Notes under the pieces: generated by a model
Told to the model about the DNA's origin: nothing
What the model saw: only the letters and a program-made list of their open reading frames with translations
Databases searched by the model: none
Shown: positions 7,984 to 16,510 of the stretch, one piece after another
Layout: each line of letters starts with the position of its first letter
Position numbering within the stretch: position 1 is the stretch's first letter
DNA from: Rhodococcus_F sp040656415
GTDB lineage: Bacteria > Actinomycetota > Actinomycetes > Mycobacteriales > Mycobacteriaceae
Length of the DNA stretch: 64,000 nt
Direction of reading: 5' to 3'
Assembly (NCBI RefSeq): GCF_040656415.1
Contig: NZ_JBFAMC010000001.1
Coordinates: 1,612,001 to 1,676,000, forward strand
Position numbers and translations under genes: made by a program

Positions 7984-9107
7984 AGATCGGAATGGTCTGC
8001 CCGTATTCGTTCGATGTGCCGGGCGGAGTGCAGGCCCATGTCGTGGACCTGGCCGAGGTGCTGATCGAACGTGGACACAAGGTGAGCGTCTTGGCCCCTG
8101 CCTCCGACGACGTCGACCTTCCTGACTTCGTAGTCTCGGCAGGAAGAGCGCTCGCCATTCCCTACAACGGGTCGGTGGCCCGGCTCAGTTTCGGCCCGAC
8201 CGCCAGCGCGCGGGTCCGACGCTGGATCTCCGACAACAATTTCGACGTTCTGCACATCCATGAGCCCAACGCGCCGAGCCTGTCGATGCTGGCGCTTCGA
8301 GTCGCCGAAGGCCCGATCGTGGCCACCTTCCACACCTCGACCACGAAGTCGTTGGTGCTGAGCACGTTCCAGGCCGTTCTTCAGCCCTATCTGGAGAAGA
8401 TCAGTGGGCGGATCGCCGTATCGGAACTGGCGCGTCGCTGGCAGGTGGAAGCGCTCGGTTCCGACGCGGTCGAGATCCCCAACGGGGTCGACGTCCAGGC
8501 TTTCGCGAATGCCGAACCGCTGCCTGGATATCCGCGCGCCGGGCACACTGTCCTGTTCCTCGGCAGGTACGACGAGCCGCGCAAGGGCATGGAAGTGCTA
8601 CTGAGAGCGCTTCCGACGCTCGTGGAGAAGTATCCGGACCTCGAGGTGTTGGTGGTCGGCCGCGGTGACCGGGACAAGTTGCGCCGCGCTGCGGGGCCCT
8701 TGTCCAAGCACTTGCGTCTCCTCGGCCAGGTGGATGATGCGGAGAAGGCTTCCGCATTGAGGAGCGCCGACGTGTACTGCGCGCCCAATCTCGGCGGTGA
8801 GAGCTTCGGAATCGTGCTCGTGGAAGCGATGTCAGCCGGAGCGGCGGTCGTCGCAAGCGAACTCGACGCGTTCCGGCGGGTCTTGCGGGACGGGCAGGCC
8901 GGGGTGCTGGTACCGGTAGGTGACGCGTCGGCACTCGCCGCCGGGATCGACTCGGTGCTCGGTGACCCCGAGCGCCGTGCCTCGCTCGTCGATGTCGGAC
9001 GGACGATCGTCAGCGAATACGATTGGCCGGTGGTGGCCGAACAGATCCTGCGCGTATACGAGACGGTCACCGTCGGCCGCGACAGTGTTCAGGAGGTCGG
9101 TTCGTGA
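7980..9107 (+). CDS. pimA: Phosphatidylinositol alpha-mannosyltransferase
   Basis: 375-residue GT-B glycosyltransferase (family GT4) that adds the first mannose from GDP-mannose to phosphatidylinositol at the inner face of the membrane. The N-terminus 'MKIGMVCPYSFDVPGGVQAHV' carries the GGV loop, and 'GESFGIVLVEAMSAGAAVVAS' is the donor-binding E-x7-E motif region. The GTG start overlaps the previous stop by four bases. Confidence 0.95.
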   Translation: MKIGMVCPYSFDVPGGVQAHVVDLAEVLIERGHKVSVLAPASDDVDLPDFVVSAGRALAIPYNGSVARLSFGPTASARVRRWISDNNFDVLHIHEPNAPSLSMLALRVAEGPIVATFHTSTTKSLVLSTFQAVLQPYLEKISGRIAVSELARRWQVEALGSDAVEIPNGVDVQAFANAEPLPGYPRAGHTVLFLGRYDEPRKGMEVLLRALPTLVEKYPDLEVLVVGRGDRDKLRRAAGPLSKHLRLLGQVDDAEKASALRSADVYCAPNLGGESFGIVLVEAMSAGAAVVASELDAFRRVLRDGQAGVLVPVGDASALAAGIDSVLGDPERRASLVDVGRTIVSEYDWPVVAEQILRVYETVTVGRDSVQEVGS

Positions 9108-10126
9108 CGCTGTCCGTGCTGACGATTCTCGTTCTCGTTCTCGTTGTAGCGGTCTTGATCGTGATCGGGCTATGGGCATACGGAACGGCGAACCGACTCG
9201 ACCGTCTGCACGTGCGCTCAGATCTGAGCTGGCAAGCTCTCGATGCCGCACTCGCCCGACGAGCGGTGGTCGTGCGCGCAGCAGTCGCGGCATTGGATTC
9301 ACCCGAGGGGCAGTCGCTCGCGGCGCTTGCGGTCCAGGCCGAACGGTCGGATAGGGACGAGCGAGAATCTGCGGAGAATGCATTGTCGAGCGCACTGTCG
9401 TCGTTCGACTTCGAGAGACTGCGACCTCAGTTGGTGGCCGAATTGGCGGACGCAGAAGCCAGGGTTCTGATCGCCCGCAGATTCCACAACGACGCCGTCC
9501 GTGACACGCTGGCGCTGCGGACCCGCAGGCCGGTTCGGTGGCTGCATCTCGGAGGCATGGCTCCATTGCCGACATATTTCGAGATCACCGAACGGTCGTC
9601 GTCTCCTGCGGTAACCGACGGGTTGGCACTGGATTCGGTCAGGACGTCCGCGAGAGTGGTTCTTCTCGACGACCAGGGGCGGGTCTTGCTGCTCAGGGGG
9701 CACGATCCGACCGTCCCCGACGTCTATTACTGGTTCACCGTCGGTGGTGCCGTCGAGCAGGGGGAGAACCTGCGTGCCGCGGCGGTTCGGGAGATGGCCG
9801 AGGAGACCGGGTACGTCGCCGCTGTCGATTCGCTCCGTGGACCGATGTGGCGCCGGGTGGCAGTGTTTTCCTGGAACGGTCAGCTCATCCGTTCGGAGGA
9901 GTTGTTCTTCGCGCTACGCGCAAACGGATTCGAGCCACGCCACGATGGTTTCACCGATCTCGAGGAGCGCTCGATAGCCGGCTACCGGTGGTGTACTGCG
10001 GACGAAATCCGTGAACTGTCCGAATCAGGGGAAACCGTCTATCCACGTGATCTGCCAGACTTGCTGGACGAGGCAGGTGTGGTGGCCTCGGCCGCACACG
10101 ATCCAGAGGTGCGCGCGATAACGTGA
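9104..10126 (+). CDS. Membrane-anchored LemA-like/Nudix fusion hydrolase
   Basis: 340 residues. Residues 1-27 form a membrane helix; about 30-165 resemble LemA-type coiled helices ('ANRLDRLHVRSDLSWQALDAALARR' and 'LADAEARVLIARRFHNDAVRD'); the C-terminal half is a Nudix hydrolase with box 'GAVEQGENLRAAAVREMAEETG'. The Nudix part should face the cytoplasm and hydrolyse a nucleoside diphosphate derivative, perhaps a nucleotide sugar, though the substrate is unknown. The position corresponds to M. tuberculosis Rv2609c. GTGA overlap with pimA ties it to the PIM operon. Confidence 0.85.
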   Translation: MTLSVLTILVLVLVVAVLIVIGLWAYGTANRLDRLHVRSDLSWQALDAALARRAVVVRAAVAALDSPEGQSLAALAVQAERSDRDERESAENALSSALSSFDFERLRPQLVAELADAEARVLIARRFHNDAVRDTLALRTRRPVRWLHLGGMAPLPTYFEITERSSSPAVTDGLALDSVRTSARVVLLDDQGRVLLLRGHDPTVPDVYYWFTVGGAVEQGENLRAAAVREMAEETGYVAAVDSLRGPMWRRVAVFSWNGQLIRSEELFFALRANGFEPRHDGFTDLEERSIAGYRWCTADEIRELSESGETVYPRDLPDLLDEAGVVASAAHDPEVRAIT

Positions 10127-10276
10127 GCCCGGCCTGCGCAGCCCGAGAAAGCCAGAGAAAGCCGACTGGCTACGGCTCCGCGCGACCCGTGGTCCTAGAA
10201 TCAGGTACTGCAGCGTGAGTATTGCCTGCACGCATGCCGTCATGAAGCCAATCAATGCCCCAACCAGGAGATCGTT

Positions 10277-11179
10277 GTGAGCACCCCCGACACCACCCCC
10301 ACCACCGGTACTGCGCGCGTCAAGCGCGGCATGGCCGAGATGCTGAAGGGTGGGGTCATCATGGACGTCGTCACTCCTGAGCAGGCGAGAATCGCCGAGG
10401 ATGCAGGTGCCGTGGCGGTCATGGCGCTCGAGAGGGTGCCCGCCGATATCCGGGCCCAAGGTGGCGTCTCCCGGATGAGCGACCCGGACATGATCGACGG
10501 CATCATCTCCGCCGTGTCCATCCCGGTGATGGCCAAGGCACGCATCGGCCACTTCGTCGAGGCCCAGATCCTTCAGTCCCTCGGTGTCGACTACATCGAC
10601 GAATCCGAGGTTCTCACCCCCGCCGACTACACCAACCACATCGACAAATGGGAGTTCACGGTCCCCTTCGTCTGTGGTGCAACCAACCTCGGAGAGGCAC
10701 TTCGCCGGATCACCGAGGGTGCGGCGATGATCCGCTCCAAGGGTGAGGCGGGCACAGGTGACGTGTCCAACGCCACAACCCACATGCGCACGATCGGCGG
10801 CGAGATCCGGCGTCTCACCTCACTGAGCGCGGACGAACTCTACGTGGCGGCCAAGGAACTGCAGGCCCCCTACGATTTGGTCGTCGAGGTCGCAAGGGCA
10901 GGCAAGTTGCCGGTCACCATGTTCACAGCAGGTGGAATCGCGACCCCGGCCGACGCCGCGATGATGATGCAGCTCGGCGCCGAGGGCGTATTCGTCGGCT
11001 CCGGTATCTTCAAGTCCGGCAACCCCGCCGAGCGGGCTGCCGCGATCGTGAAGGCCACCACATTCTTCGACGATGCGGATGTGCTCGCGAAGGTCTCCCG
11101 GGGGCTCGGTGAGGCCATGGTCGGCATCAATGTCGACGACATCCCCGTTCCGCACCGCCTTGCCGAGCGCGGTTGGTAA
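10277..11179 (+). CDS. pdxS: Pyridoxal 5'-phosphate synthase, PdxS subunit
   Basis: 300-residue TIM-barrel synthase that makes PLP from ribose 5-phosphate, glyceraldehyde 3-phosphate and ammonia. Family motifs include 'GGVIMDVVTPEQARIAEDAGAVAVMALERVPADIR', 'IPVMAKARIGHFVEAQ' with the catalytic lysine, and 'RSKGEAGTGDVSNA'. The GTG start follows AGGAG at 10266-10270. The partner pdxT lies 1.8 kb downstream on the same strand, separated by tesB genes and a minus-strand gene. Confidence 0.97.
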   Translation: MSTPDTTPTTGTARVKRGMAEMLKGGVIMDVVTPEQARIAEDAGAVAVMALERVPADIRAQGGVSRMSDPDMIDGIISAVSIPVMAKARIGHFVEAQILQSLGVDYIDESEVLTPADYTNHIDKWEFTVPFVCGATNLGEALRRITEGAAMIRSKGEAGTGDVSNATTHMRTIGGEIRRLTSLSADELYVAAKELQAPYDLVVEVARAGKLPVTMFTAGGIATPADAAMMMQLGAEGVFVGSGIFKSGNPAERAAAIVKATTFFDDADVLAKVSRGLGEAMVGINVDDIPVPHRLAERGW

Positions 11180-11259
11180 CCCACGCGATCAACGCGTGAT
11201 TCGAAGGCTCTCATCGCTTGTGGGAGCTTTACTGAAGTGAGCTCGGGAAGGGGCCGTGG

Positions 11260-12081
11260 ATGGCGACGATCGAAGAGATTCTCGAGGTGGAAGGCCTCGA
11301 GGAGAACATCTTTCGAGGAATTGCAACCGAGACCACGCTTCCCCGGACGTTCGGTGGCCAGGTAGCAGGCCAAGCGCTGGTCTCTGCCGTTCGTACGGTC
11401 GACCCCCGGTTCTCGGTGCATTCGCTCCACGGGTACTTCCTGCGGCCCGGCAACCCCACGATGCCGATCGTGTATCTCGTCGACAGGATCCGGGACGGTC
11501 GGTCGTTTGTAACCCGGCGGGTAAGCGCCGTGCAGGACGGGCAGGCGATCTTCACCATGGCGGCGTCGTTTCAGGTCGTGGACGAGGGCATCGAGCACCA
11601 GGACGAGATGCCCGTGGTACCGCCGCCGGACATGTTGCCCTTCGCCCGCGACTCCGATGATCCGGAGACTGCATGGCTGGCTCGGGAGTGGTCGGATTGG
11701 GATATTCGGATGGTCGGGGACGGTGAGCTGGCGCGTCGTTCCGGCGCGGCCGCGCAGCAGCAGGTATGGTTCCGCTCTCGCAGGAAGCTACCCGACGACC
11801 CCGTCTTCCACGTTTGTGCGCTGACCTACATGAGCGACATGACGCTTCTCGGTGCGTCCAAGGTGCCACACCCCGATGTTCAGACACAGTCCGCGTCGCT
11901 TGATCACGCATTGTGGTTCCTGCGCCCGTTTCGGGCCGATGAGTGGTTGCTCTACGACCAGACATCGCCGTCCGCGGGGTTCGGACGCGCGCTGGCTCAG
12001 GGGCGGATCTTCGATCGGGCGGGAAACCTCGTCGCGGCCGTCGTTCAGGAGGGATTGACGCGGTTTCTCCGCTCCGATTGA
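11260..12081 (+). CDS. tesB: Acyl-CoA thioesterase II (TesB type)
   Basis: 273 residues with a double hotdog fold. 'RTFGGQVAGQALVSAVRTV' and 'VHSLHGYFLRPGN' belong to the N-terminal hotdog, 'VRTFSVQ'-like 'VTRRVSAVQDGQAIF' follows, and the C-terminal 'SLDHALWFLRPFRADEWLLYDQTSPSAGFGRALAQGRIFDRAGNLVAAVVQEGL' is diagnostic. It hydrolyses medium/long acyl-CoA to free fatty acid. It lies between pdxS and pdxT as in M. tuberculosis (Rv2605c). A collapsed paralogue follows at 12807-13031. Confidence 0.94.
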   Translation: MATIEEILEVEGLEENIFRGIATETTLPRTFGGQVAGQALVSAVRTVDPRFSVHSLHGYFLRPGNPTMPIVYLVDRIRDGRSFVTRRVSAVQDGQAIFTMAASFQVVDEGIEHQDEMPVVPPPDMLPFARDSDDPETAWLAREWSDWDIRMVGDGELARRSGAAAQQQVWFRSRRKLPDDPVFHVCALTYMSDMTLLGASKVPHPDVQTQSASLDHALWFLRPFRADEWLLYDQTSPSAGFGRALAQGRIFDRAGNLVAAVVQEGLTRFLRSD

Positions 12082-12125
12082 CCCGTCACCGACTGACCCG
12101 GTCAGCGCCGAGCCGACTGACCCAG

Positions 12126-12749
12126 TCAGGGCAAATCGCGCACCGCGGGTTTCGCCGGATGGTCGTAGCGCACGAGAAGGTTTGGCGTTTCGGTGATCTC
12201 GGCGTTGTGGCACAACAGTGCAGCGATTGTCCACTGGCGACTGGGTGGGGTGTGTCGCCGTAGGGCACCCTCGCTGAGGTGGAGTTGTACCGTGACGTCG
12301 AAGCCGAAGTCTCTGCCGAGCAGCATCGGTCCGGTGACCAATATCACTTGTTCGCCGGCAGCGAGTTCCTGAGGGCAACGGGCTGACCTGTCCTCGTCCT
12401 CGTCCCATAGACGCGGCAACCACCTCCGATCTACGCGGATCGACTGCACTACCTCACGGCGGAGAGCCTCATAGTCGAACCATAGAGTGCGGTAGCTGAG
12501 TTCGTTGTCACGTCCGTACTCGAACCGAAGTGATGCGGGCCGGACGAAATCATGAAGTGACACGACAGCACAGGGACGGCCCCGCTCCCGCAGGAACGAT
12601 TGCACCGCACCGGCAAAGGAGATCGGATGTGCGGCTTCTGGTGCGTCGATCGCGGCGACGACGACACCGTCCACGGCAAGACAGCGCTCCGCGACGAGTG
12701 CGACGAGAGCTTGCGGACTCGTCGGCGTGTACTTCGTCATGGCACCCAT
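12126..12749 (-). CDS. Uridine-kinase-like protein with lost P-loop
   Basis: 207 residues. The body resembles actinobacterial uridine kinase-like P-loop proteins: 'SFLRERGRPCAVVSLHDFVRPASLRFEYGRDN', 'TLWFDYEALRREVV' and a Walker-B-like 'EQVILVTGPMLL'. Where G-x4-GK[ST] should follow 'VVVAAIDA' the sequence reads 'PEAAHPISFA', with no glycine-rich loop or lysine, so kinase activity is unlikely. Start at 12749 has GAGG a few bases upstream; a second ATG at 12740 is possible. It is the only minus-strand gene between pdxS and pdxT. Its present role is unknown. Confidence 0.65.
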   Translation of the reverse strand: MGAMTKYTPTSPQALVALVAERCLAVDGVVVAAIDAPEAAHPISFAGAVQSFLRERGRPCAVVSLHDFVRPASLRFEYGRDNELSYRTLWFDYEALRREVVQSIRVDRRWLPRLWDEDEDRSARCPQELAAGEQVILVTGPMLLGRDFGFDVTVQLHLSEGALRRHTPPSRQWTIAALLCHNAEITETPNLLVRYDHPAKPAVRDLP

Positions 12750-12806
12750 GGTGCCTCGAGGCAGATGGCGGCAGATAACCTTGACTTGGCACGAAGAGGA
12801 GGGCCG

Positions 12807-13031
12807 ATGGCGAGAATCGGGGACATCCTCGAACTCGAGAAACTGAAGAAGAACGTGTTCTGTGGAACTGCTCATCTCGATCAGGAGTGGAAGGATTGGT
12901 TTATGCCTATCGTTCCAACCGATTCCACCGACAGGAATTCCCGCAGTGGCGCCGCTGTTGTTCAGGAGGGGTTGACCCGCGTCCGGCGTCATCAGAGTAG
13001 GCACGGCATCGAGATAGGAAACATGGCATGA
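12807..13031 (+). pseudogene. Internally deleted tesB paralogue (remnant)
   Basis: A 74-codon frame joins the beginning and end of a TesB-like thioesterase. 'MARIGDILELEKLKKNVFCGTA' aligns with the start of the intact tesB ('MATIEEILEVEGLEENIFRGIA') and 'GAAVVQEGLTRVRRHQ' with its end ('VAAVVQEGLTRFLRSD'), with about 200 residues missing between. A strong ribosome site (AGAGGAGGG) precedes the ATG, and the stop overlaps the pdxT start (ATGA). It cannot be a working thioesterase; it may persist because it couples translation into pdxT. Confidence 0.75.
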
Positions 13032-13636
13032 TCCGACCCCTTGTCGGAGTACTCGCCCTCCAGGGTGATGTACGTGAACACATGGCCGCACTGAATGATT
13101 CGGGTGCGGATGCCATCGGTGTGCGTCGTCCGGAGGAGCTCGGGAAGGTAGACGGCCTGGTCATTCCCGGAGGGGAGTCGACGACGATGAGCAAGCTGCT
13201 GCAGGTGTTCGAACTCCTCGAACCCTTGAAAGAAAGCTTGCGCGAGGGACTTCCGGCCTATGGGTCGTGTGCCGGAATGATCCTGCTTGCGAGTGAGATC
13301 CTCGACACTCGGCCCGATGCGAAGCACCTCGATGCGATCGATATGACGGTGCGCCGCAACGCCTTCGGTCGTCAGGTCGATTCCTTCGAATCAGACCTGG
13401 ACTTCGACGGCATCGTCGGCGATGCGGTGCGGGCCGTCTTCATCCGTGCACCCTGGGTCGAACGGGTCGGTGACGACGTCGAGGTCCTCGCCCGCGTGCC
13501 GGAGTCGGCCGGAGCCGCGGCCGGGCACATCGTGGCTGTGCGGCAGGGGTCGGTAGTCGCCACTTCCTTCCACCCCGAGGTGACCGGCGACCGCCGAGTG
13601 CACGAACTGTTCGTCGACATCGTTCGCCGCGGATAG
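13028..13636 (+). CDS. pdxT: Pyridoxal 5'-phosphate synthase glutaminase, PdxT subunit
   Basis: 202-residue class I glutamine amidotransferase feeding ammonia to PdxS. The triad is present: C81 in 'YGSCAGMILL', H182 and E184 in 'SFHPEVTGD'. 'GVLALQGDVREH' and 'VIPGGESTTM' (oxyanion region) are family hallmarks. Its ATG overlaps the stop of the tesB remnant, so its translation probably depends on reading of that small frame. Confidence 0.96.
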   Translation: MIRPLVGVLALQGDVREHMAALNDSGADAIGVRRPEELGKVDGLVIPGGESTTMSKLLQVFELLEPLKESLREGLPAYGSCAGMILLASEILDTRPDAKHLDAIDMTVRRNAFGRQVDSFESDLDFDGIVGDAVRAVFIRAPWVERVGDDVEVLARVPESAGAAAGHIVAVRQGSVVATSFHPEVTGDRRVHELFVDIVRRG

Positions 13637-13644
13637 GCTCGGTT

Positions 13645-14568
13645 TCAGCGCTGCGGGGCCGTGATGAGCGAGTTCAGCAGCGCGGCCCCGATGGCGGGAG
13701 AGTCGACGGTGACTGCGAACTGTCGGCCGTCCTGCCGGGTGAGGACGAGGCCGTCCCCGCCGTGGACGATGACCGCGGTCCCGCGCGGGCTCACTCGGTA
13801 CCCGAATCCGCCCCACTCGGCGGGCCGGATTCGCGCAACCTGTGCTTCGCTGATCGCATCGAGCGGAATCCGCCGCCACTGCACGCCCCAGGACGACAGG
13901 GTGAGTCCGGTCCGGTCTACCTGGACCCCGATGGAGGCGAACACGCCACTCGCCAGGGCGACGAGGACGAACAGCAGCACCAGCCAGGGCGCCCCCAGCA
14001 GTCCCGCGACGACTGCGGCAACGACCATGATCAGCCCGAGAACCGCCGCCCACGGACCCCTGGCGTATCCGGTCCACACAGCGCGTTCGTCCTCGGACAG
14101 TGGGACGGACAGGGTCGGGGCCGGGCCGTACCGGCGCACGTTCGTGGACTTCGGCGCAATTGCGTAGACGGCCACGGCCCACGGGATGCCGAGCAGAGGG
14201 ATGACGATGGCCCACCCCAGCGATGCGGCCTCGGGCGCACCCGCTTGCCGGGTCGCAGTGACACCGGCGATCCACGTCGCCGCGGTTATCCAGGAGATCA
14301 GCGCGGTTGTCGGAAGCCACAGTGCGGCGTCTCCCCGGCCGCGGACCGCGGAGACGACCGCAACCACGGTGACGATCGCACACACCGCAATGACAACCGC
14401 GAAGAAGGTGCCTGTGTCGCTGAACCCGTCGGGTCCATCGGCGGACCAATGTCTCGCGACGGTCTCAGGCAGGTCTGGGCCCCAGGCCAACCGGGCCACT
14501 AGCACCACGAGTAAGGGAAGTGCGGTCGCAGCGACGGCTGCCGACAGGCGGTATCGGGTGGTGGTCAT
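13645..14568 (-). CDS. DUF1648-type multi-pass membrane protein
   Basis: 307 residues with about six hydrophobic segments. The N-terminal 'PETVARHWSADGPDGFSDTGTFFAVV' is the DUF1648 signature (P-x4-HW...G). A soluble C-terminal domain begins near residue 210. The start overlaps the stop of the GntR gene (ATGA), so regulator and membrane protein form one two-gene operon, as is usual for YtrA-type regulators paired with membrane proteins. The function is unknown. Confidence 0.83.
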   Translation of the reverse strand: MTTTRYRLSAAVAATALPLLVVLVARLAWGPDLPETVARHWSADGPDGFSDTGTFFAVVIAVCAIVTVVAVVSAVRGRGDAALWLPTTALISWITAATWIAGVTATRQAGAPEAASLGWAIVIPLLGIPWAVAVYAIAPKSTNVRRYGPAPTLSVPLSEDERAVWTGYARGPWAAVLGLIMVVAAVVAGLLGAPWLVLLFVLVALASGVFASIGVQVDRTGLTLSSWGVQWRRIPLDAISEAQVARIRPAEWGGFGYRVSPRGTAVIVHGGDGLVLTRQDGRQFAVTVDSPAIGAALLNSLITAPQR

Positions 14569-14921
14569 TTCTCGGCAATCTCCTTCAGTACGTCGATCAT
14601 CTGGGGGGTGTCCAATCCGAGGCGTCGAGCCTCGGTTACGAAGACCTTCGCGGCCTCGGTCAGACCGGTTCTGGCGGGTGTCGAGTCGGCGCGGACGACA
14701 GCTCCTCGCCCGCGGCGGAGGTCGATCAGCCCCTCATCGCGCAGTGCGGCGTAGGCGCGCAGGACGGTGTGCAGGTTGACATCGATCGATTCCGCGAGCG
14801 CCCGAGCAGAGGGCAGTCGATCGCCTGCGTGGATCTCGCCGCGCAGAAATGCACCACGTACGTTCGCTGCGATTTGATCACCCAGTGGAGTGCTCGATCC
14901 GTGGTCTACGCGCATCAACAT
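14565..14921 (-). CDS. GntR family regulator, YtrA type
   Basis: 118 residues: an N-terminal winged helix ('PLGDQIAANVRGAFLRGEIHAGDRLPSARALAESIDVNLHTVLRAYAALRDEGLIDLRRGRGAVV') and a short C-terminal helical tail without a FadR/HutC ligand domain, which is the YtrA layout. The ATG at 14921 (or 14915) lies just after a TACAAT -10-like element, so the message may be leaderless. It probably represses its own operon with the DUF1648 gene. Confidence 0.85.
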   Translation of the reverse strand: MLMRVDHGSSTPLGDQIAANVRGAFLRGEIHAGDRLPSARALAESIDVNLHTVLRAYAALRDEGLIDLRRGRGAVVRADSTPARTGLTEAAKVFVTEARRLGLDTPQMIDVLKEIAEK

Positions 14922-15064
14922 GTTCGCATTGTATGCAAACAACGCGATTAAGAGCAAGCAATGACACCGGAACGGGCAGCGCACCGAACAAGGCGGGTAA
15001 CATCGGCGAAGCTGAAACCGCGCATTCGGCGTGCAAATGGCAGTACGAAAGGGGCTTGAATCGC

Positions 15065-15817
15065 ATGAGCGGCCACTCCAAATGGGCCACCACCAAGCAC
15101 AAGAAGGCCGTGATCGACGCCAAGCGTGGCAAGGCCTTCGCGAAGCTGATCAAGAACATCGAGGTGGCGGCCCGTACCGGTGGTGGCGACCCCGCGGGCA
15201 ACCCCACCCTGTACGACGCCATCCAGAAGGCGAAGAAAACGTCGGTCCCGAACGACAACATCGAACGCGCGCGCAAGCGCGGTGCCGGTGAAGAAGCAGG
15301 CGGTGCCGACTGGCAGACCATCATGTACGAGGGCTACGGCCCGAATGGTGTCGCCGTTCTGATCGAGTGCCTGACCGACAACCGCAACCGTGCGGCCGGC
15401 GAGGTTCGTACCGCGATGACACGCAACGGGGGAAGTATGGCCGACCCCGGGTCCGTGTCCTACCTGTTCACCCGCAAGGGTGTCGTCACTCTCGAAAAGG
15501 GTGACCAATCTGAAGACGACGTCTTGATGGCTGTCCTCGATGCGGGAGCGGAGGAGGTTACCGATCTCGGCGAGACGCTGGAGGTAGTGAGCGAACCCAC
15601 CGATCTCGTCGCGGTGCGTACTGCTCTACAGGAAGCGGGAATCGAATACGACTCCGCCGAGGCCGATTTCCGTGCCTCCGTCGAGGTTCCGGTCGATGTC
15701 GATGGTGCCCGTAAGGTCTTCAAGCTCGTCGATGCGCTCGAGGACTCCGACGACGTCCAGAACGTCTATACCAATGTCGATCTCTCCGACGAGGTGCTTG
15801 CGCAGCTCGAGGGCTGA
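15065..15817 (+). CDS. YebC/PmpR family protein
   Basis: 250 residues, the family's normal length, starting with the hallmark 'MSGHSKWATTKHKKAVIDAKRGKAFAKLIKNIEVAAR'. Members are annotated as transcription regulators; some have been shown to help ribosomes through proline stretches. It is followed by ruvCAB, a widespread gene order. Confidence 0.93.
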   Translation: MSGHSKWATTKHKKAVIDAKRGKAFAKLIKNIEVAARTGGGDPAGNPTLYDAIQKAKKTSVPNDNIERARKRGAGEEAGGADWQTIMYEGYGPNGVAVLIECLTDNRNRAAGEVRTAMTRNGGSMADPGSVSYLFTRKGVVTLEKGDQSEDDVLMAVLDAGAEEVTDLGETLEVVSEPTDLVAVRTALQEAGIEYDSAEADFRASVEVPVDVDGARKVFKLVDALEDSDDVQNVYTNVDLSDEVLAQLEG

Positions 15818-15940
15818 TCGTGGACCCGTAGGGCTGGGGCCGGGCTCGACCGCCCAGCGACTGCGTGTTGGTGCAACGACTCGTCCGACCCCACGGCTAG
15901 GCTATCGAACAGCTGTTCGGCATCGGAGAGGTGGCTTTGC

Positions 15941-16510
15941 GTGCGTGTGCTGGGTGTCGATCCTGGTCTGACCCGGTGTGGCTTCGGCGTGGTCGACGGC
16001 GGAAGTGGCCGCACCGTCGCTCCTGTGGCAGTCGACGTGATCCGCACCCCTGCGGCTCTCGACTTGTCGTCCCGGCTGCTGAGGATCTCCGAGGCAGCCG
16101 AAGAATGGATCGAGTTGTACAGACCCGAGGTGGTGGCAATCGAGCGGGTCTTTTCCCAGCACAACGTGCGTACCGCGATGGGTACGGCCCAGGCGGGTGG
16201 TGTCGTGGCGCTCGCCGCCGCGCGCCGTAGCATCCCTGTGTGCTTCCATACTCCAAGTGAAGTGAAAGCAGCGGTCACGGGCAGTGGTTCGGCCGAGAAG
16301 GCTCAGGTGACGGCCATGGTGACTCGCATTCTCGACTTGTCGACCGTACCCAGGCCCGCTGACGCAGCGGACGCACTGGCGTTGGCGATCTGCCACTGCT
16401 GGCGGGCACCCATGATCGAGCGCATGGCCCGCGCCGAGGCCGCGGCCGCCGAGCAGAAGCGCCGCTACCAGGCCCGGCTGGCCGAACTGAAAAAGGCAGG
16501 TCCATCATGA
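15941..16510 (+). CDS. ruvC: Holliday junction endonuclease RuvC
   Basis: 189 residues. The RNase H-like active site is complete: D7 ('VLGVDPGL'), E68 ('VAIERVF'), D141 and D144 ('PADAADALALA'). It cuts Holliday junctions symmetrically during recombination repair. The GTG start begins 'MRVLGVDPG'. The stop overlaps the ruvA start. Confidence 0.96.
   Translation: MRVLGVDPGLTRCGFGVVDGGSGRTVAPVAVDVIRTPAALDLSSRLLRISEAAEEWIELYRPEVVAIERVFSQHNVRTAMGTAQAGGVVALAAARRSIPVCFHTPSEVKAAVTGSGSAEKAQVTAMVTRILDLSTVPRPADAADALALAICHCWRAPMIERMARAEAAAAEQKRRYQARLAELKKAGPS

Noticed and set aside
13391..14449. A 352-codon minus-strand frame overlapping pdxT and the DUF1648 gene
   Set aside because: Arg/Gly/His-rich shadow sequence; the overlapping frames carry recognisable families.
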